NCBI GenBank assembly: GCA_031417395.1
Contig: JANOVM010000034.1
Coordinates: 70,208-134,207, forward strand
Reading direction: 5' to 3'
Length of the DNA stretch: 64,000 nt
Source of the DNA: JADKIH01 sp031417395
GTDB lineage: Bacteria > Bacteroidota > Bacteroidia > AKYH767-A > 2013-40CM-41-45
Positions 16,925 through 26,499 of the stretch are shown one piece after another. How positions within the stretch are numbered: position 1 is the stretch's first letter; each line of letters starts with the position of its first letter. The notes below the pieces were generated by a model, which saw only the letters and a list, made by a program, of their open reading frames with translations, was not told the DNA's origin and did no database searches. The position numbers and the translations under genes are program-made.

Positions 16925-16959
16925 AAAGTGTGTAAGTCCCTGATTTACACACTTTTTTT
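16925..16959 (+). terminator. Intrinsic terminator of tRNA-Ser
   Basis: Perfect 11-bp stem AAAGTGTGTAA / TTACACACTTT with a 9-nt loop and a continuous T run. Confidence 0.88.
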
Positions 16960-17036
16960 ATTTTTTGAAATTCCGCAAATGTTCTCTTTTAACCGCTAAC
17001 TGTTTTTCCTTATGGTGACCTCTTTTCATTTTCAAA

Positions 17037-17076
17037 TTTGTTTCGTGACAAATAATAGTATAAATTTGTCACGAAA
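17037..17076 (+). promoter_or_regulatory. Promoter inside a perfect inverted-repeat operator (abiE operon)
   Basis: TTTG (17037-17040) and TAAATTTG (17061-17068) are 20 nt apart. A perfect 13-bp inverted repeat, TTTCGTGACAAAT (17041-17053) and ATTTGTCACGAAA (17064-17076), fills the spacer and covers the -7 box. AbiEi antitoxins are known to repress by binding inverted repeats in their promoter, so this is very probably the operator. Confidence 0.85.
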
Positions 17077-17091
17077 ATAAGCGAGAAGATT

Positions 17092-17691
17092 ATGCAACTG
17101 ACTGAAAGTAAAATACAAGAGCTCATCAAAGCAAAGGGAAAAGGTTTTGTGTTTACCTCAAAGTACTTTTCCTCTAAAACCGATGATGTGAGTGTTGTAA
17201 CATCGGCACTAAGCCGTTTGGTACAAAAAAAAGTCATTCGTAGACTGGTACATGGCCTTTATGATTTACCTGAAGTGCATCCGAAACTTGGGGCAATCAT
17301 GCCAAGCACTGAAAAGGTAATTGAAGCAATCAAAACATCGGAAGCCATCAGGGTGCAACCAACGGGAGCATATGCCGCCAATCTGTTAGGCTTATCTACA
17401 CAAATACCTATGCGGATTGAGCTTTATACAAATGGCCCTAAAAAGACGATTCGTTTCGGAAAACAGGAAATTCTCCTGAAACCTACCACACCCAAAAATA
17501 TGATTGGTGCAGGTACGAAGGCTGGGTTGATACTCCATGCATTCAGACAAATTGGAAAAGACAATGTCACAGAGGAAATGATTAAGCGTATCAAGAACCA
17601 GCTAGAGGAAAAGGATATAAAGCAAATAAAGAAACAGGCACAATATGCTCCAGCATGGATTGCGAAAATTATGCGAGAACTTATCAATTAA
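17092..17691 (+). CDS. AbiEi-type antitoxin and transcriptional repressor (DUF6088-like)
   Basis: 199 residues. The N-terminal winged helix (KGFVFTSKYFSSKTDDVSVVTSALSRLVQKKVIRRLVHGLYDLPE) is the DNA-binding domain of type IV AbiEi antitoxins, and the C-terminal part (IRVQPTGAYAANLLGL, RIELYTNGPKKTIRFGKQEILLKPT) is the antitoxin core. It acts in the cytoplasm, offsetting AbiEii without tight binding in studied systems, and represses its own promoter. The ATG at 17092 lies 15 nt after the inverted-repeat operator. The stop is 9 nt before the toxin gene. Confidence 0.88.
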   Translation: MQLTESKIQELIKAKGKGFVFTSKYFSSKTDDVSVVTSALSRLVQKKVIRRLVHGLYDLPEVHPKLGAIMPSTEKVIEAIKTSEAIRVQPTGAYAANLLGLSTQIPMRIELYTNGPKKTIRFGKQEILLKPTTPKNMIGAGTKAGLILHAFRQIGKDNVTEEMIKRIKNQLEEKDIKQIKKQAQYAPAWIAKIMRELIN

Positions 17692-17700
17692 GTTTAATCT

Positions 17701-18723
17701 ATGAACGCTTTTATACAGCTATCATCAGAGGAAAGAAACCTATACTGCAGACAGGCATCCGAAAGAATGTCTGTGCCTTTGCCTGCTGCTGTTATAGAAA
17801 AAGATTTTTGGGTATGTTGGACTCTCAATTTGTTGAATGAAATTCCGGAGTTGAAGGGGAATATAACCTTCAAGGGTGGTACTTCATTATCCAAGGCCTG
17901 GGGATTGATTGAAAGATTCTCAGAGGATATTGATATTGCCATTAACCGCAAGGTATTCGGACAAGAACCGCCCTATGGTGTAGAGCATGCAGAATCCAAT
18001 AGACAAAGAAAAATGCGATTGGAAGAACTGGAAGAAAAGAGTGCTGCGTTTATTCGAGATTTTCTCATACCAAAACTTCAGGATAAAATTGCCGAACATA
18101 TCCAGGAAAAATTCACACTTAAACCCGTTCAAAAAGGAAATGAGGTTAACATTGAATTTGAGTATCCTGGTACTTTGAAAAACGAGTTAGGTGGGTTATT
18201 ACCTGTAGTTTTGATTGAGCTTGTTCCAAGGGCAGATGAAATACCTAACGAAGAAAGAATAATCACGCCCATTATACATGAGATATTTGTCGATATTTTA
18301 GGCGAAGGCTCATTCAGCATATCCACATTGGCTCCGGAGCGAACATTCCTCGAAAAATTACTTTTTATTCATGAAACATTAGTAGGATTCAATAAAGGAA
18401 GCGAAAAAAAGAGCAGGCATTATTATGACCTTTATAAACTGTATGAATCAGGTGTATTTGAAAAAATAAAACTCAATCGAGAACTATTGAATGCTGTTGT
18501 CCAACATCGTCAGACTTTTTTCCGGTATAACACAATGGACTATTCAGGTATTTTGTCAAAAGGAGTGAAAGTCACACTACCACAGGAAAGTTGGGCAGAT
18601 TGGCGTGGAGACTACAGCAGGAGTGCGGTAATGATATACAGTAAAATTCCAAGCTTTGAAGAGCTGATGACATTTGCTGATCGACTTGAGAAGGAATTTA
18701 ATGATTGGGTTAGCATGGTCTAA
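17701..18723 (+). CDS. AbiEii/AbiGii nucleotidyltransferase toxin
   Basis: 340 residues. The nucleotidyltransferase motif is intact near residues 57-80: FKGGTSLSKAW, then RFSEDIDI with the metal-binding D-x-D. A conserved helical C-terminal region follows (LAPERTFLEKLLFIHE, RHYYDLYKLYESG), which in this family includes further catalytic residues. Studied AbiEii-group toxins (such as MenT) add nucleotides to tRNA acceptor ends and stop growth, giving phage resistance by abortive infection. Cotranscribed with the AbiEi gene. Placement right after tRNA-Ser suggests an island insertion site, although I see no repeated tRNA end after the operon. Confidence 0.88.
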   Translation: MNAFIQLSSEERNLYCRQASERMSVPLPAAVIEKDFWVCWTLNLLNEIPELKGNITFKGGTSLSKAWGLIERFSEDIDIAINRKVFGQEPPYGVEHAESNRQRKMRLEELEEKSAAFIRDFLIPKLQDKIAEHIQEKFTLKPVQKGNEVNIEFEYPGTLKNELGGLLPVVLIELVPRADEIPNEERIITPIIHEIFVDILGEGSFSISTLAPERTFLEKLLFIHETLVGFNKGSEKKSRHYYDLYKLYESGVFEKIKLNRELLNAVVQHRQTFFRYNTMDYSGILSKGVKVTLPQESWADWRGDYSRSAVMIYSKIPSFEELMTFADRLEKEFNDWVSMV

Positions 18724-18825
18724 TTAAATACTTGTAATTTGAAACAAATCTCTTCTTTCCCCAGGTAATTAACTCAGAATCAAGAACTTTTTTAAAAAAA
18801 ATTTTGAATGTAATTACAGAACTAC

Positions 18826-20034
18826 CTAATTCCTTTTTGTCGGTGTCCACACCCCTGAATCAATTCCCTTTACATACCTAAAAAACCCCTTTAACAAGGC
18901 AAGATTCATATAAGAAAAGTATGAGATAAAGCGAAGTACACGAAGATGGAAGCCTATTTTACGCAATAGCCAATCTAAAAATGGTGTGCAAAGAAGCAAT
19001 ATTTCAGCGGCAAATAAATAAAGGTAAATGCTGTCAGAATAAGACATTTTCAAGAGGGAAAATAAGGAAAACAATAATAGAAAAGGAGTAATCCTGCGCA
19101 GGAATTTATGGCTGAAAAAACAAAATCCGGCGGGAGAGAAAGGATGAAAAAGCATATGCTTAAAGTGATTCAGGTTTTGAAAATTACCGGCTGATATTCT
19201 TGATTTCCTTTTGTATTCCTGTTGAATATCATTCGATACGTCCTCGTAACAAAGAGCCTGAAGATCGTTAATGCATTTGTGCTTTTTCTCAAGCACTTTC
19301 ATGGCGATAAAAAAATCATCGACAAGGAATCCTTCCGGGATCTTTTCGAAAAGTTCTTTTCTTAGCGCAAAACAGCCGCCAAACGGCCCCATCATGCACC
19401 CCCACAAAAGACCTTCTCTATATTTAATCAGGTTTTCACGTTCAATGTAACTCTTTTCCTGAATGGAAATACCGTCTTTTCGTAAACCAATATTAAGGAT
19501 GTTTGCGCCTACTAATCCTATTTCATTCTTCGAAAAATGCTCCTGTAATCTGCGAATCATAGTCCGCTCGAAAAGCACATTAGCATCTGTTAGAATAAGA
19601 ATGTCGTTAGCAGCTTTTAATACCAGATCATTTATTATGGCAGGTTTACCTCTGCGAGATTTGAACTCAAAAAGAATTATGAAAGGATATTTCCTTTGCA
19701 TTTCCTTAACTATTTCGCATGTCTTGTCATTAGAAGCATCGGAACCAATTAAGATCTCTAATTTCTCCAATGGATAATCGGATTCAACAATACTCAGAAG
19801 TTTTCTTTCAATAACTTCTTCTTCATTATACGCAGCAATTAGTATTGAAACTTTCGAAGAAAAATCGTTGTTGAAATTTTCTGATGTAATCAACTTTCTA
19901 TTGCGGGACAGTAAAGCAAGTATACCGGGAAAAATTACATAGGTATAGCCAATTAAAAAACAGGAAACGACGAAAATAATCGTAAAAAAAACAAATAGCG
20001 TCATAGAGAGCCCAAAAATAGTCAATCCTTTCAT
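18826..20034 (-). CDS. Membrane-bound family 2 glycosyltransferase
   Basis: 402 residues. An N-terminal membrane helix (VFFTIIFVVSCFLIGYTYV) precedes a GT-A domain with KVSILIAAYNEEEVIERKLLSI, LEILIGSDASNDKT and a central LTDANVLF (the metal DxD-type site). The acceptor region has LVDDFFIAMKV and the late RKSRISAGNFQNL, a variant of the Q/RxxRW motif. Three or so C-terminal helices follow. It probably makes an envelope or capsule polysaccharide. An alternative start at 20004 would leave more room for the divergent GWxTD gene, which begins only 29 nt away. Confidence 0.85.
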   Translation of the reverse strand: MKGLTIFGLSMTLFVFFTIIFVVSCFLIGYTYVIFPGILALLSRNRKLITSENFNNDFSSKVSILIAAYNEEEVIERKLLSIVESDYPLEKLEILIGSDASNDKTCEIVKEMQRKYPFIILFEFKSRRGKPAIINDLVLKAANDILILTDANVLFERTMIRRLQEHFSKNEIGLVGANILNIGLRKDGISIQEKSYIERENLIKYREGLLWGCMMGPFGGCFALRKELFEKIPEGFLVDDFFIAMKVLEKKHKCINDLQALCYEDVSNDIQQEYKRKSRISAGNFQNLNHFKHMLFHPFSPAGFCFFSHKFLRRITPFLLLFSLFSLLKMSYSDSIYLYLFAAEILLLCTPFLDWLLRKIGFHLRVLRFISYFSYMNLALLKGFFRYVKGIDSGVWTPTKRN

Positions 20035-20063
20035 CTGAGATATATTTTATGTAAATTTACTTT

Positions 20064-21527
20064 ATGAAAAAGTGGATAATATTTCATCTGATTATTGTTT
20101 TTACAACTTCATTAAAAGCTGCCTCTCTTTCAGGCTTTTTTTCCTATTGTACATTTGATATTCCTGACAATAAACCATACCTGGAAACCTATCTCACAGT
20201 CACTGGAGGATCGGTATCATTCATTCCCATAAACGACAGCCAGCATCAGGGACAAATTGAAGTCATTATGCAAATTCGTTCAGGCGATAAAGTTGTTCAT
20301 TTTGATAAATACAATCTTAAAAGTCCTGTTGTAACTGACCTTTCCTCTATACCTGATTTTATCGATCAGCAGCGCATAAAACTTGATACAGGCGCATATC
20401 AATTAGAATTAACAATTCGCGATAAAAATACAAATGAGAAAGAGTCAACTATTAAACAAATCATAAGGATCAATTACCCAACCGATACCATCAGTATTTC
20501 CGACATCGAACTAATTGATTCATATAAAAAAGTTGAAACTGCCAACAATTTTACAAAAAGCGGCTATGAGTTAATCCCTTTTGTAAATACAAGTATGTTT
20601 TATCCAAAGGAAATTACCAATTTAAAGTTTTATACTGAAATCTATCGTTCCGATAAAATAACACCGGCAGAAGATTATCTGGTCAGGTATTATATTAGCA
20701 ACAATGAAAGCAGAAAAGTTTTGGAGAATTTTATTGTCTCGAGCAAACAAAAACCGCAACCTGTTAATGCTATTCTTGGTGACATACCCATTTCAAACTT
20801 GTATTCTGGAAATTATAATTTGTGCATTGAAGTCAGAAACAAAAAGAACCAGCTTTTAGCTTACAAACAAATGTTTTTTCAGAGAAGCAATGCGGAAAGC
20901 AAGCCAATGATTACAGCAGATCTTTTAGCCACTGATATTAACAACACATTTGTCTCACTTCTCAATAATAAAGACACTTTAATAGAATACATTGCCTGTC
21001 TGTATCCCATTTCTTCAAGCATGGAAGTTGAAACAGGGGAAAGCATAATTCAGCGCTCCGATCTACATTCCATGCAGCAATATATTTATTATTTCTGGTC
21101 AAAGCGAAATCCTAACGATCCGGGAAAAGCATTCAACGACTATAAGATTGAAGTACAAAAAGCGAAAGAATCCTTTAGTACACAAATCAACAAAGGTTAT
21201 GAAACCGATCGCGGAAGGGTCTTTTTGCAATACGGTCCACCGAATATTATTTCCGACAACAAAGACGAAGCAGGCTCTTACCCCTATGAGGTATGGCAAT
21301 ATTATAAACTTAAAGAACAATCGAACAGGAAATTTGTATTCGCTGCAAAAGAACGGTCTTCCAATGAATTTAAGTTATTGCATTCTGATGCCATTGGTGA
21401 AATAAATGATCCCAATTGGCAATTAAAGCTCCTCGGCTCCCAGCAGTTTGGCACCTCCCTTGATCCGGTCAAACCGATAAATATTTACGGAAATCATTCA
21501 GAAAACAATTATACAAATCCTCATTGA
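20064..21527 (+). CDS. GWxTD domain-containing exported protein
   Basis: 487 residues with an N-terminal signal peptide (WIIFHLIIVFTTSLKA). The C-terminal region carries the GWxTD domain: FYFWSKRNPNDPGKAFNDY-type segment, then GYETDRGRVFLQYGPPN (Tyr replaces Trp in GWxTD) and YPYEVWQYY. The N-terminal two thirds are beta-rich, resembling stacked sandwich domains. The family occurs in Bacteroidota and related phyla and has no settled function. Divergent from the glycosyltransferase; a second glycosyltransferase follows, suggesting an envelope role. Confidence 0.85.
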   Translation: MKKWIIFHLIIVFTTSLKAASLSGFFSYCTFDIPDNKPYLETYLTVTGGSVSFIPINDSQHQGQIEVIMQIRSGDKVVHFDKYNLKSPVVTDLSSIPDFIDQQRIKLDTGAYQLELTIRDKNTNEKESTIKQIIRINYPTDTISISDIELIDSYKKVETANNFTKSGYELIPFVNTSMFYPKEITNLKFYTEIYRSDKITPAEDYLVRYYISNNESRKVLENFIVSSKQKPQPVNAILGDIPISNLYSGNYNLCIEVRNKKNQLLAYKQMFFQRSNAESKPMITADLLATDINNTFVSLLNNKDTLIEYIACLYPISSSMEVETGESIIQRSDLHSMQQYIYYFWSKRNPNDPGKAFNDYKIEVQKAKESFSTQINKGYETDRGRVFLQYGPPNIISDNKDEAGSYPYEVWQYYKLKEQSNRKFVFAAKERSSNEFKLLHSDAIGEINDPNWQLKLLGSQQFGTSLDPVKPINIYGNHSENNYTNPH

Positions 21528-21652
21528 GTCTATTTCATAAACTCTCTTTTTTTGAACTTCTACTAGAAAATATTTATTTTTTATTATTTGAATATCTTTT
21601 GATAAGTTAATTAATTCAGAGCATTTTTGATTTCATTGTTCCCGTCAATTTT

Positions 21653-21660
21653 TACCTTTG
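21653..21660 (+). promoter_or_regulatory. -7 promoter element before glycosyltransferase
   Basis: TACCTTTG is an exact TAnnTTTG match 21 nt before the start codon at 21682. A TTTG at 21626-21629 gives a 23-nt spacer, at the long end of the accepted range. Confidence 0.6.
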
Positions 21661-21681
21661 TCACTTCCCCGAACCTAATTC

Positions 21682-22704
21682 ATGTCAAAACGAATTGCTG
21701 TAGTAATTTTAGTCTGGAATAACAGAAAATACCTGGAAGAGTTTTTACCCTCTGTAATTGAATACAGTTCCGGTCTTGCAGATATTGTCATAGCCGACAA
21801 TGCTTCTTCAGACGATTCAATAACTTTGCTGGAAACTAATTTTCCTTCTGTCAGAATCATCAGAAATAAAACCAATGAAGGCTTTACAGGCGGCTACAAT
21901 ACAGCGCTCAGTCAGGTTAACAATGAATATTTTGTACTGTTAAACAGCGATGTTAGGGTTACTGAAAACTGGCTACAACCCTTATTGGAGTTAATGGATA
22001 AAGACACCAATGTTGGTGCATGTCAGCCAAAGATACTATCCTATCATTCTCCGGAATACTTCGAATATGCAGGAGCAGCCGGAGGATTTATCGATAAATA
22101 CGGTTATCCATTTTGCCGCGGAAGGATTTTTAATTCTCTTGAAAAAGATTTACATCAATATGATGATAGCCGAAAAATTTTCTGGGCAAGCGGAGCATGT
22201 ATGATGATACGGTCATCCGTTTTCAGAGAGTTGAATGGCTTTGACGCTAACTTTTTCGCTCATATGGAAGAAATCGATCTTTGCTGGAGAATGCAGCTTG
22301 CAGGTAAGCAAATTTATTTCTGTCCTGATTCAAAAGTTTACCATGTTGGCGGAGGATCACTGCATAAAAGCAATCCACAAAAGACCTATTTAAATTTTCG
22401 TAATAATTTACTGCTGATTTATAAAAATTCAAGCCCTGAAAAAGCCAAAATTATACTTCGTATGCGCTTTTTTCTGGATGCTTTGGCATCATTTATATTC
22501 CTTTTTTCAGGAAGTTTTGCTGATTTTAAAGCTGTATGGAGGGCCCGCAAAGACTATAAGAGGTTAAAAAGCAGCTATAAGCCATACTTTTCAAAAAAAG
22601 AGGGGAATTCCTTTAAGGAAGACTTAATGCTATATCCTAAAAGCATTTTGTGGGATTACTACATTTGTTCAAGGAAAATATTTTCCTCTTTAGAGTATAA
22701 ATAA
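21682..22704 (+). CDS. Family 2 glycosyltransferase, rhamnosyltransferase-like
   Basis: 340 residues, soluble or peripherally membrane bound. VAVVILVWNNRKYLEEF-type start (AVVILVWNN), DIVIADNASSDDS, NEGFTGGYNTAL and LLNSDVRVTENWL (nucleotide-sugar and metal binding) define a GT-A domain of the WbbL/RfbN-like group. The acceptor side has SGACMMIRSSVF, FDANFFAHMEEIDLCWR and YHVGGGSL. The C-terminus includes one hydrophobic helix and a basic tail. Likely adds sugars to cell-surface glycans. It has its own promoter element. Confidence 0.88.
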   Translation: MSKRIAVVILVWNNRKYLEEFLPSVIEYSSGLADIVIADNASSDDSITLLETNFPSVRIIRNKTNEGFTGGYNTALSQVNNEYFVLLNSDVRVTENWLQPLLELMDKDTNVGACQPKILSYHSPEYFEYAGAAGGFIDKYGYPFCRGRIFNSLEKDLHQYDDSRKIFWASGACMMIRSSVFRELNGFDANFFAHMEEIDLCWRMQLAGKQIYFCPDSKVYHVGGGSLHKSNPQKTYLNFRNNLLLIYKNSSPEKAKIILRMRFFLDALASFIFLFSGSFADFKAVWRARKDYKRLKSSYKPYFSKKEGNSFKEDLMLYPKSILWDYYICSRKIFSSLEYK

Positions 22705-22827
22705 ATTTTCCCCGAGGTTTTTCAGAGTGTAAGAAAAGTTTCCATTTTGAATAACTTTTAAGGCAACAATAACTAAAACTAATAGAATAATCCGGATTAA
22801 ATCAAATCTCCGGAATAGGCTAATTTT

Positions 22828-25419
22828 ATGGGAATTGAAAGTGTCGATATTTTAATTGAACGTGCGCAAGCTGTAAGAAACAGAAATGTTGCTCAGGCAA
22901 TGACTTTGCTGGAAGAAGCGCTTTTAATAGCTCAGGAATCACACTACAAAGAAGGCATGGCAAGGATTATTCGCGATAAAGCGGCTTGTTATCTTATTCA
23001 AAAAAAATATAAGTTATCCCTTTCAGCATATACTGAAGCGGTTTTGTTTTATCAGGAGATGAATGAAAAACACAATCAACTGAATTGTCTTCATGAAATC
23101 AGCTCCATTTATTGTAGACTAGGAGACTTTCCTGCATCCATGAACTATATTCTTCAAAAACATAAAATTCATACGGAACTCAGTGATTCAGGAGGAATAG
23201 CGCATGATTTCAACGACATAGGCAAATTGTATGTCTTCTTGAAAGAATATGAAAATGCCATTGAGTATTTTAAAAAAGCACTGAAAATATTTGAAGGATT
23301 GAAGGATAAAAGTCAGATGGTAAATTCCTACTTTTTGCTCGGCAATGCTTATACCTGGCAAAGTGATTTTGACCGCGCTTTATATTATTTATTACGCGCA
23401 TCCAATTCACTGGAACATCTTCCTGATGTTGATACCCGTGCGCGCACGCTAGGTTGTCTGGCCATTCTGCATAATAAATTAAAAGAGTACGATAAGTCCA
23501 TAACTTTTTTTAATGAAGCTCTTCATATTGCAAAAGAAGGTGCATCCAATAGCGTACGCACACAGTTAAAAAAGGGACTTGGAAAACTATACATTGACCT
23601 TACTCAATACGATAAAGCAATACAGGTTTTGACAAGTGCATTAGAGCATGCGCAGGATTCACCGATGGAAAGTCAGCTCGTTAAAATTCATCAATTCCTT
23701 TCTTTGGCATACGAAAAGATTGTAGATTATCAAAACGCTCTGCTTCATTTACATAAATGCAAGGATCTGGAAAAATTAATTACATCAGAAGAAATAAATC
23801 TGAAAACCAAAGCACTTCTTATCAAGTACGATTTAGAAGAATTAAAAAAACAAAAAGAGATTGCCGAATTATCCGATAAACTTAAAGAACAATTTCTCGC
23901 AAATATAAGTCATGAAATACGCACTCCCATGCACGGAGTATTGGGCATGGCTCATTTGCTGAATAAGACAAGTCCAACGAAAGAACAGGAAGAATACATT
24001 GAAGCCATAAAAGTTTCAGCTAACAATTTAATGGTTATCATCACCGACATACTTGACTTTTCAAAAATCAATGCCGGCAAAATTGAATTCAACGAAAGCG
24101 AGTTCAACATTCGTGACCTTGCAAAAGGTGTAATGCAGATACTCCGTACAAAAGCAGATGAAAAAAATATTAGTCTGGGCTGCACGGTAGATTATAAAAT
24201 AAAAAACAAACTCCTTGGCGATCCAATTCGATTGAATCAAATACTGATGAACCTTTTGGGCAATGCTGTTAAATTTACAGAAAAAGGAAAGGTATTGATT
24301 GATTTAAAATTAATTGAAGAAAAAGATAATGCTTGTAAAATCCGCATAAAGATTTCTGACACAGGAATAGGAATACCGGAGAGTAAGCTTCAAAGTATTT
24401 TTGAAAGTTTTGAGCAAGCTGATAATAACAAAAGGCGTTTTGAAGGTACAGGACTTGGACTTACTATCGTTAAACAGTTGGTTGAATTGCAGGGCGGAAT
24501 TGTTTCTGTTCGCAGCAAGGTTAATGAAGGATCGGAATTTACGGTTGATATGAACTTCAGTATTCCACAGAACCAGGCAAATCCTCAAATTGGCTTTCCT
24601 GCCGAAAAATTTGAACCACTGGATTTTTCTCATGTCAATTTACTAATCGTTGAAGATAACAGAGTCAATCAGCTTCTGCTAAAAAACACGTTGAAAAAAT
24701 TTGGTTTTGTGAATGCAGACGTTGCGGAAAACGGCAGATCCGCATTACAATTGCTTTCAGAAAAAAATTATCATCTGGTGCTTATGGATATTCAGATGCC
24801 CGAGATGGACGGATATGAAATTACCAGAGAAATCAGAAGCAGGGTGCGTAAAGAAATGCGCAACATACCTGTTATTGCCATTACAGCTGAAGCTTTGGAA
24901 AAAGAAAAACAGAAAGCTAAAGAATCGGGCATGAATGACTATGTGGTTAAGCCTTATATACCCGAGGATTTATACCAAACCATTCTTAAATATATTTTAC
25001 CTAACGTACCTGAGGTAGATGGTCTAAAGAAAACTCATACTGTTGCCAGAAAATCTAAAGAAGCAGGAATGTCACTCGATTTTCTTGAAAAATTTACCGG
25101 CGGCGACACAGACCTGACCATTCAACTAATTGAAATATTTCTAAAGCAGGTACCGGAAGCAACAGAAAAACTAACACAATCCATTTCTTCCCGCAATTGG
25201 AAAGAAACCCATGTAGTTGCTCATAAACTTAAATCAAGTATTGCAATTTTTGAATTGCAGGAATTAAAAAAAATCATTACCAATATCGAAGAATATGCCC
25301 GCGATGGCGAACACCTGAATGAAATACCGCGTGCTTTTTCGGCTTTCCGCGAGGGAGCAAGACATGCGGTTAGGAATTTGGAGGCGGAGTTGAGGAAATT
25401 GAAGAGGGAGAGGGTTTAA
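22828..25419 (+). CDS. Cytoplasmic TPR hybrid histidine kinase (TPR-HisKA-HATPase-REC-HPt)
   Basis: 863 residues without signal peptide or membrane helix. Residues ~1-320 are TPR repeats (for example GGIAHDFNDIGKLYVFLKEY, SYFLLGNAYTWQSDFDRAL). A coiled coil leads to HisKA with the phospho-His motif SHEIRTPMHGVLGM (about 358-420). HATPase_c follows (NQILMNLLGNAVKFTEKG, DTGIGIPESKL, GTGLGLTIVKQL), then a receiver domain (IVEDNRVNQ, MDIQMPEMDGYE, VKPY; ~603-725) and an HPt domain with AHKLKSS (His near 798). The whole phosphorelay is in one chain, but no output regulator is adjacent. TPR input suggests sensing by protein contact. Confidence 0.93.
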   Translation: MGIESVDILIERAQAVRNRNVAQAMTLLEEALLIAQESHYKEGMARIIRDKAACYLIQKKYKLSLSAYTEAVLFYQEMNEKHNQLNCLHEISSIYCRLGDFPASMNYILQKHKIHTELSDSGGIAHDFNDIGKLYVFLKEYENAIEYFKKALKIFEGLKDKSQMVNSYFLLGNAYTWQSDFDRALYYLLRASNSLEHLPDVDTRARTLGCLAILHNKLKEYDKSITFFNEALHIAKEGASNSVRTQLKKGLGKLYIDLTQYDKAIQVLTSALEHAQDSPMESQLVKIHQFLSLAYEKIVDYQNALLHLHKCKDLEKLITSEEINLKTKALLIKYDLEELKKQKEIAELSDKLKEQFLANISHEIRTPMHGVLGMAHLLNKTSPTKEQEEYIEAIKVSANNLMVIITDILDFSKINAGKIEFNESEFNIRDLAKGVMQILRTKADEKNISLGCTVDYKIKNKLLGDPIRLNQILMNLLGNAVKFTEKGKVLIDLKLIEEKDNACKIRIKISDTGIGIPESKLQSIFESFEQADNNKRRFEGTGLGLTIVKQLVELQGGIVSVRSKVNEGSEFTVDMNFSIPQNQANPQIGFPAEKFEPLDFSHVNLLIVEDNRVNQLLLKNTLKKFGFVNADVAENGRSALQLLSEKNYHLVLMDIQMPEMDGYEITREIRSRVRKEMRNIPVIAITAEALEKEKQKAKESGMNDYVVKPYIPEDLYQTILKYILPNVPEVDGLKKTHTVARKSKEAGMSLDFLEKFTGGDTDLTIQLIEIFLKQVPEATEKLTQSISSRNWKETHVVAHKLKSSIAIFELQELKKIITNIEEYARDGEHLNEIPRAFSAFREGARHAVRNLEAELRKLKRERV

Positions 25420-25478
25420 GTTGAGTAACGATGGCAGAGCAACGAATAACGATTAACGAGTTTTAAGTTGAGTAACGA
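25415..25478 (+). repeat. Two 17-bp direct repeats at the kinase 3' end
   Basis: TTTAAGTTGAGTAACGA occurs at 25415-25431 (covering the kinase stop codon) and at 25462-25478, offset 47 bp. The downstream bases contain imperfect palindromes with AGCTATCG and CTATGGGATAG, like those of the 6.5-10 kb repeats. Confidence 0.6.
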
Positions 25479-25584
25479 CCCAATAGCTATCGCTTCGACT
25501 GATTCCTATGGGATAGCAATCGGTTAATGATTTAAGAATTATTAAGATCTAGCTCCTTGTTGACTCATTTTTTCATGACCAACG

Positions 25585-26499
25585 TCACTCAATCAAAAAC
25601 TTATCCCCCTCAATAGCCAGGGTAGTATCACTAAAAACTTCTTTTGCTTCTTCGAGAAGCGGATAAAGATTTTTATAGCGTGCTGAAAAGTGTCCGATGA
25701 TAAGTCTTTTGGCATTTGCTTTTTTAGCAATGGTGGCTGCCTGTGCTGCTGTGGAATGAAAAGTTTCTTTGGCTCTTTCGGTTTTATCACTGAGGAATGT
25801 AGCTTCGTGATAAAGCAGATCTACATTGCGAACTGCAGAAGCCACACCTTCGTTGTAACAGGTATCTGAACAAAAAGCATACGAACGAGGGTGACGTGGA
25901 TCCGTTGTAATTTCTTTGTTTGGAATAATACGGCCATCAGGAAGAAAGCAATCCTTACCATTCTTTAAATCCTGATAAGCTTCCAATGGAACATGATATT
26001 CCTGAAGTTTATTTTTAAGAAGTTTTCGTAATCCTGGTTTTTCTGAAAATAAAAATCCTGTACAGGGAATTCGATGATGCAGGACAATGGTTTTTACTTC
26101 AACACCCTCATCGGAATAAATAATTTTAGGATTTAAAGGATCGAGAAAGTGATAATGAATGGGAAACCTTAAATTAGTATCTGAATATTTTAATTGAATA
26201 TCGATAATTTCCTTTAATGGTTCCGGGCAATACAAATGAAGGTCAACGGTTCTTCCTTGTAAATGCATGGTTGAAAGCAAACCTACCAATCCCAGGTAAT
26301 GATCACCGTGTAGATGAGAAATAAAAATGTGATTGATACGGTGAAACTTGATTTTGTAGCGGTTCAATTGCAAGAGAGTGCCCTCACCACAATCGACCAA
26401 AAAAAACCGCTCATGTATGTTTAATACCTGAGCGGTGGGATGTCTTTGGTAAATAGGGGTTGCAGAACTACTACCGAGAATACTAATTTCAAAAATCAT
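25585..26499 (-). CDS. rnz: Ribonuclease Z
   Basis: 304 residues, typical short-form RNase Z. It is a zinc phosphodiesterase of the metallo-beta-lactamase fold that trims tRNA 3' trailers, needed here because the tRNA gene in this window does not encode CCA. Signatures: ILGSSSATP, FLVDCGEGTLLQL, the zinc motif HLHGDHYLGL, IVLHHRIPCTGF, AFCSDTCYNE, LLYHEATFL and IIGHFSARY. Its ATG overlaps the stop of the preceding secreted-protein gene by 1 nt (TGATG), so they are translationally coupled in one operon with the STAS gene. Confidence 0.95.
   Translation of the reverse strand: MIFEISILGSSSATPIYQRHPTAQVLNIHERFFLVDCGEGTLLQLNRYKIKFHRINHIFISHLHGDHYLGLVGLLSTMHLQGRTVDLHLYCPEPLKEIIDIQLKYSDTNLRFPIHYHFLDPLNPKIIYSDEGVEVKTIVLHHRIPCTGFLFSEKPGLRKLLKNKLQEYHVPLEAYQDLKNGKDCFLPDGRIIPNKEITTDPRHPRSYAFCSDTCYNEGVASAVRNVDLLYHEATFLSDKTERAKETFHSTAAQAATIAKKANAKRLIIGHFSARYKNLYPLLEEAKEVFSDTTLAIEGDKFLIE

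Noticed and set aside
16761..16952. Minus-strand open frame of 63 codons over the tRNA-Ser gene
   Set aside because: It is the translation of the tRNA and its flanks (a common artefact with RDSNPRRF-like text), not a protein gene.
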